From the NCBI GenBank assembly GCA_003254925.1, contig QANZ01016334.1:1-64000 (forward strand): 64,000 bases of DNA, given 5' to 3'. Made by a program: the position numbers and the translations under genes. Under the pieces are notes generated by a model, which had not been told where the DNA came from, made no database searches, and was given only the letters and a program-made list of their open reading frames with translations. Origin of the DNA: Chamaecrista fasciculata (Eukaryota; Streptophyta; Magnoliopsida; Fabales; Fabaceae). Within the stretch, counting starts at the first letter, position 1; the number at the start of each line of letters is the position of its first letter. Positions 59,950 through 64,000 of the stretch are shown piece after piece.

Positions 59950-60063
59950 TTGTATTTTGAAATTTATGAATATTTGTCGTGTGGGTGTCGTACGGGTGTC
60001 GGACACGGACACGTGTCTGACACGGCGACACTCCCTCAAAATGAAGTGTCCATGCTTCATGGC
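59950..60063. mobile_element. Half copy of the GTGTCGGACACG-type TIR element
   Basis: The sequence GTCGTGTGGGTGTCGTACGG, GTGTCGGACACGGACACGTG and the end CCATGCTTCATGG match the right half of the 18835-19173 element. The left half is absent because of the N at 59949. Confidence 0.55.
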
Positions 60064-60970
60064 CAAAAATAAATTTGTCTTCATTTTTTCCACGTAATCA
60101 AGTATATATGTATGCAGTCTTTTTCAATTCTCGTGATGGTGAAGGGTGAATGAATGCTTCTCATGAGAAAATATCCAGCTGCACTTGGCTGCTTCTACTA
60201 CGGACTACAAAGGGTATTGGATAGTCAAGTTTAACCATTTAATTGGAACCCCTTTTTCTTCCTGAAATTTGGACCTTTTTACGCTTGTAGAACCTCAATA
60301 TTCCAATCATATATAGAACAGCGGTAACAGAAGAAGACATATAGAAGTGGATCTGGGTTTCTTTGATACCACTAAGAAAACGAGACTAAGAGAAGAGTTC
60401 AGTGAGAAAGCAATGAATGAATGCGATGTATTTTATTAATCCACTGAAATGTATATATACAATTAATAATTTAATAACTAGCAACTAAACGACAGCAAAA
60501 AAATTAATTAATTAGTCCCTAACAGACTAAATAACTAATTGAACTAAGTTCAATAACAAACTATAAGTCAGCTGCCACGTGTGCATCGCTCTCTACAATA
60601 TTCTCCGTAATCATAAATAGTATAATTTTAATCAAGTTGTACTAGTAGTAGTTGATTACTTCTTCCTTCTCTCACTAAATATACATCCTCTCTCTTTACT
60701 TACATTTATTTCTCTTCCTCTAAAATGAGAATATAATATATATATATACGGTATACTTGAGAAGAGAACTAACTGATCTCTGTGGAAAACAATTCCGAAC
60801 CATTGAATTCGGGTTGGCGAAGTTGTGATGCAACAGATGGAAAGAGGACCATCTTCCACTAAGCATGAATTGAATACAAAGAAGCAGGAGCATGGAGCAC
60901 CCATATTTTTGTGTCTGAATCGCAAGAGTCCAAGACAGAGCATTTAACATGCACTAAGAGCCTAATCACT
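60064..60970. other. Intergenic DNA and 3' flank of the membrane protein gene
   Basis: No gene is recognised. The overlapping minus frames at 60656-60950 have no family resemblance. The minus-strand 3' UTR of the 60971-61927 gene presumably lies at the right edge. Confidence 0.35.
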
Positions 60971-61927
60971 TTATGGGCCTTTTGCTTGGGTACGGGCCTT
61001 TCGCTTTCGGGCCTTCCGCTTCCGTTTACTGCGGTCAGCTCGATCCAAAAACTCATCGGCAACTGGGTGATCCATACTATAAAAGTTAGGTTTAGTGCGA
61101 ATGGTGGATGTCCCCTCGGGCTCGGGCTCGGGCTCAGGCTCAGGCTCATCAATATCTTCTTGTGCGCTATTTGGGTCCACAAAGCCCTCCCCTGTATCAA
61201 TGCTCTGAATATTGGTCACATCTTCATCCTCGACCTTGCTATCATTAACCGATGATTGCTTTTCATGGTGAACCTTTATGGCTACATGGTGTGCGTTTGT
61301 GTGATTGAGATTGTGACATTGACCTTCCTCATCGCTTAGGCGTCGCTCCAACCGTCGCTCCAACAGTGAATCCGAGTAAGAGCGAATACCGATAAGCACA
61401 TAGCTCAAAGCAGCCATCCCCACGGCAATCCTAAAGTTCCTTTTCATGACTTCCACTATGAGATAGCCAAGGAAGAAATTAGACACACCCACGTCGAACC
61501 CTGGTTGGATTTGTCTCGACAAGCTCATTGACATCAACGAAAACGCCCCACACGAAACAAGGCTTAATATCCCCTCGTAAATATCTTTCCCCTTTTGGTC
61601 TTTAATTTTCCCTTCTCCACTTCGGTCTTCACCATAGGAGTACAGAGAGGTGAGCATCAAAACCAAAAAAGCCACCTGGGTTTGCATCAAGAAACCCCTT
61701 GGGAAACGGGGGCACTTGTTTACGAATAGCATGGAGACGGAGATGATGAAGCTCATGAAAGAGAAAACAAGGATCTTCCAGAGATTCCAGTGCCCAAACA
61801 GGTCATGGAACGAAGAGCTTAGAGCATAAGAGATGAATCCAACAACACTTGACCCAAACCCCAAGAATCTCCATAAGTTTGGATGGATAACAACATCTGG
61901 AAACTTGTTTTGTGTTACAAATTTCAT
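60971..61927 (-). CDS. Uncharacterised plant membrane protein, six predicted membrane helices
   Basis: This is an intronless ORF of 318 residues. It starts MKFVTQNKFPDVVIHPNLWR. Hydrophobic segments lie at about residues 21-39, 49-69, 81-98, 118-137, 147-162 and 166-182, suggesting six membrane spans in the N-terminal 185 residues. The C-terminal third is hydrophilic: an acidic Glu-Pro repeat (EPEPEPEPEPE, around residues 267-278) and a very basic tail (KRKRKARKRKARTQAKGP). I think I have seen similar uncharacterised plant proteins with a WRFLGF-type N-terminus and an LSLSRQ motif in the fourth helix, but I cannot give a function. The Glu-Pro run is encoded by six-base GGGCTC/AGGCTC repeats at about 61115-61148 and may vary in length. 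The first ATG at 61927 opens the frame directly at the hydrophobic region without a cleavable signal. It could be a small transporter or an organelle membrane protein; neither is supported by a motif. Confidence 0.7.
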   Translation of the reverse strand: MKFVTQNKFPDVVIHPNLWRFLGFGSSVVGFISYALSSSFHDLFGHWNLWKILVFSFMSFIISVSMLFVNKCPRFPRGFLMQTQVAFLVLMLTSLYSYGEDRSGEGKIKDQKGKDIYEGILSLVSCGAFSLMSMSLSRQIQPGFDVGVSNFFLGYLIVEVMKRNFRIAVGMAALSYVLIGIRSYSDSLLERRLERRLSDEEGQCHNLNHTNAHHVAIKVHHEKQSSVNDSKVEDEDVTNIQSIDTGEGFVDPNSAQEDIDEPEPEPEPEPEGTSTIRTKPNFYSMDHPVADEFLDRADRSKRKRKARKRKARTQAKGP

Positions 61928-62489
61928 GTGTCAATCTTAGGGATAACACTGTGAGAGAAGAATCAATAATGATCTGCTAAATTTGGGTGAAACTATAAGA
62001 GCAAGACTTTATGTATGAGGGAATGGAAGAATGCCAAAAACCCAAAACACTCTGCTCACCTGTGAATGGAAAGTTTCTGGGATGTACATGCGTTGATTTG
62101 GTCAATGTTTTTGGCCAAAAAAAGAATATACTCTTAGAATAATTTCGAACTTTGTTGAGTCAACCAATCATTCATATTTTAAAAATTAAATCCGTTATTA
62201 AATAAGATATTAATAATCTAATTCTGACTGTATTATAATGGAGCTAATAAGAACTCGGTGAGTTTTTATTTTATAAGTAAAAACATAATATATCATAAAT
62301 ACAATAAAAGGATGAAATAGGATGGGACGGACAGTTGGAAATCAAGTGAAATGCAAGAAAAATGCAAGGAAAAGAAATTTCGGAAATCCAAATAGTACAT
62401 ATTAAAAAACTATAATGTTATTACATATGTTAATTATTAGTATCTTTAGGTACGAAGATAAATTAAAACATGACATAGTTATTTTTTTT
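61928..62489. promoter_or_regulatory. Promoter and leader region of the membrane protein gene
   Basis: This is upstream (minus strand) of the ORF start at 61927. No specific element can be named. Beyond about 62150 it is plain AT-rich DNA. Confidence 0.3.
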
Positions 62490-63028
62490 AGGTTAAATGG
62501 TCATTTTGGTCCTATATGTATGTCTTAATATTCATTTTGGTTTATTATGTTTCAAACTGTTCAAATTGGTTTAAATGTTAACAAAATATTTCATTTTGGT
62601 CCTATACTATTAAATATGGTTCATTTCAAGTTCAAACTTGACGAGTTTAGAGTTATGTATTATTCTCAGTGAGTACTTTCCCTATCCAGTTGGGGTCGCC
62701 AGCAAATGAGGTCAAATCAATTCTAAAAGTAGACCGCTCGTTTCATGGTGAAACAAGCAAAATTAATTACATCTCTCTCATTTCAAATTAAAATGCGATG
62801 AATTCAGGGCTACGAGTTCCTCTTAACAAGTCCTTTGAACTTAAAATGAAAGACAAGAGAAATATGACCAAATTTAATAGTTTGGAACCAAAATGAAATA
62901 TTTTACCAATATTTAGGACCAAAATAGAACATTTTGTCAACATTTAGGATCAATTTAAATATTTTGAAACATAATGGACCAAAATGAACATTAAAGCATA
63001 TATTTAGGACCAAAATATCCTTTGACCT
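62490..63028. mobile_element. Foldback element, family B copy
   Basis: The ends AGGTTAAATGGTCATTTTGG and ACCAAAATATCCTTTGACCT are inverted. It is closely alike throughout to 46431-46980, including GTAGACCG-TCGTTTCATGG and GCTACGAGTTCCTCTTAACA. The flanks are T-rich, so the duplication is not readable with confidence. Confidence 0.7.
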
Positions 63029-64000
63029 CTTTTTTGTATCAAATCATGAATATACATATATACACAAATTACATAAATGATCGTTACACTAGTTCAACTA
63101 TTAAATTGATTAATTTTTTATTAATTAATTTTATGCCTGATTGATTTATTGATTTTTCTTTCTTTTTTTGTCTGAGATTTTTCAATTGATTCAGTCAATT
63201 ATTTAAGATATTTTCAATTGCATGCTATGGTTATGAATTATGAATTTGCGTCTACCTAATCCTCCTTGTCTTTTCAAGTCTTCTCTCAATTCCTTCGTCT
63301 CTCTTTCCTTTTTCACTTTCAATCAATCAATCCCAAGTCCCAACCATGAGTCCATCACTTGTCTTTCTTTCCTTTTTCTCCCTTTGCTTTCATTTGTCCC
63401 ATTTTCTCTTTAAGCTTTCAAAGCCCAATAAAATGTTTGTTTTATGTTTACCAAAAATATTTTGTGTGTTTTTATAATAGAACTGATTCTCGGGTCGAGT
63501 CCTACTACTGCTAAACTGGGTGTTACTAATAACTCTCCTCTTGTTGTTGGGCCTTTGGGCCCTTAGGTGTATGTTTTTAGACAAAAAAAAAACATAATCA
63601 AAACTACCAAGATATTGTTTATTAAGCAAGTAACAAAATGACAAGCTTGATATCTTTGTTACAAGATTCTTTTAATTACAAATTTGATTTTAATTTTTTT
63701 CTTTTATGATTGATCATACAAAAATGTGAATTTAATATTCTCTTCTTGTTATGATTAATCATGCATAAATTTTTTTACACGTGTTAAATGTTGATTGAAA
63801 AACTTTATAATAAAGATATAAAGAATTTTATGTAAGTCTTGCCAAGAGAACAAATTATGGTGATGCAAAATTGTTTTGTACGGAAGAAAATATTATTTGA
63901 GTTTTGTTTGTTGGTACTTGGTAGTAGCTTACTAGCTCAAGTAATGATGTGGCTCTCTAAATTAAGTATCAATAATCTCATAATTTGTTGCACACAGGTC
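63029..64000. other. AT-rich DNA, no recognised gene
   Basis: No gene or clear repeat is visible. The 84-residue minus frame at 63390-63644 lacks any recognisable motif. Confidence 0.35.

Noticed and set aside
59761..60072. 103-residue plus-strand frame
   Set aside because: It runs across the N at 59949 from an LTR into a different transposon remnant and is not a gene.

Overview
This is nuclear DNA from a flowering plant, probably a eudicot. It is AT-rich, its genes are interrupted by GT-AG introns, and all recognisable proteins are plant families: a TOM1-like membrane protein, an SAC51-type bHLH with its conserved leader peptide, a TNL-class NB-ARC resistance protein, a mitochondrial ribosome-recycling factor and a plant RAD21/SCC1 cohesin. 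I cannot name the species. There is one run of 92 N (54665-54756) and two single N (34303, 59949), so this is draft scaffold sequence. I see no prokaryotic system, CRISPR array, rRNA gene or confident tRNA gene.

Layout. Plus strand, 1348-12275: a 13-exon TOM1-like gene whose large introns hold several old transposons. Minus strand, 15732 to about 18540: a bHLH144/SAC51-like gene with a long leader carrying a two-exon conserved peptide uORF. From 18.8 to 29.8 kb is a repeat-rich block. It includes convergent LINE RNase H remnants and a remarkable nested element at 22251-26000. That element has long terminal inverted repeats, carries fragments of two unrelated host genes (a DOMON/cytochrome b561 gene with its intron, and a bHLH gene), and has a 2.2-kb solo LTR inserted in its right arm. 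Plus strand, 30750-33964: an NB-ARC gene of TNL type whose TIR exon cannot be found and whose last intron holds a complete miniature LTR retrotransposon (TRIM). Next come a broken cellulose synthase fragment (35797-36049) and several foldback elements. Plus strand, 41853-44358: mitochondrial ribosome-recycling factor in eight exons. Minus strand, 47431-53185: RAD21/SCC1 cohesin in at least 13 visible exons, with the first coding exon lost at or beyond the assembly gap. From 54.7 to 60.9 kb is another repeat block. Minus strand, 60971-61927: a single-exon six-pass membrane protein of unknown function. The last 2 kb are repeats and featureless AT-rich DNA.

The genes do not form a pathway; each is an independent plant locus. 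The unusual content lies in the transposons. Many short foldback elements with TIRs beginning GG(G) and 9-bp target duplications (Mutator type) are scattered through introns and intergenic DNA. One larger element of this style has captured gene fragments. Several nested insertions allow relative dating. The most biologically suggestive regulatory feature is the spliced, peptide-conserved uORF upstream of the bHLH gene.
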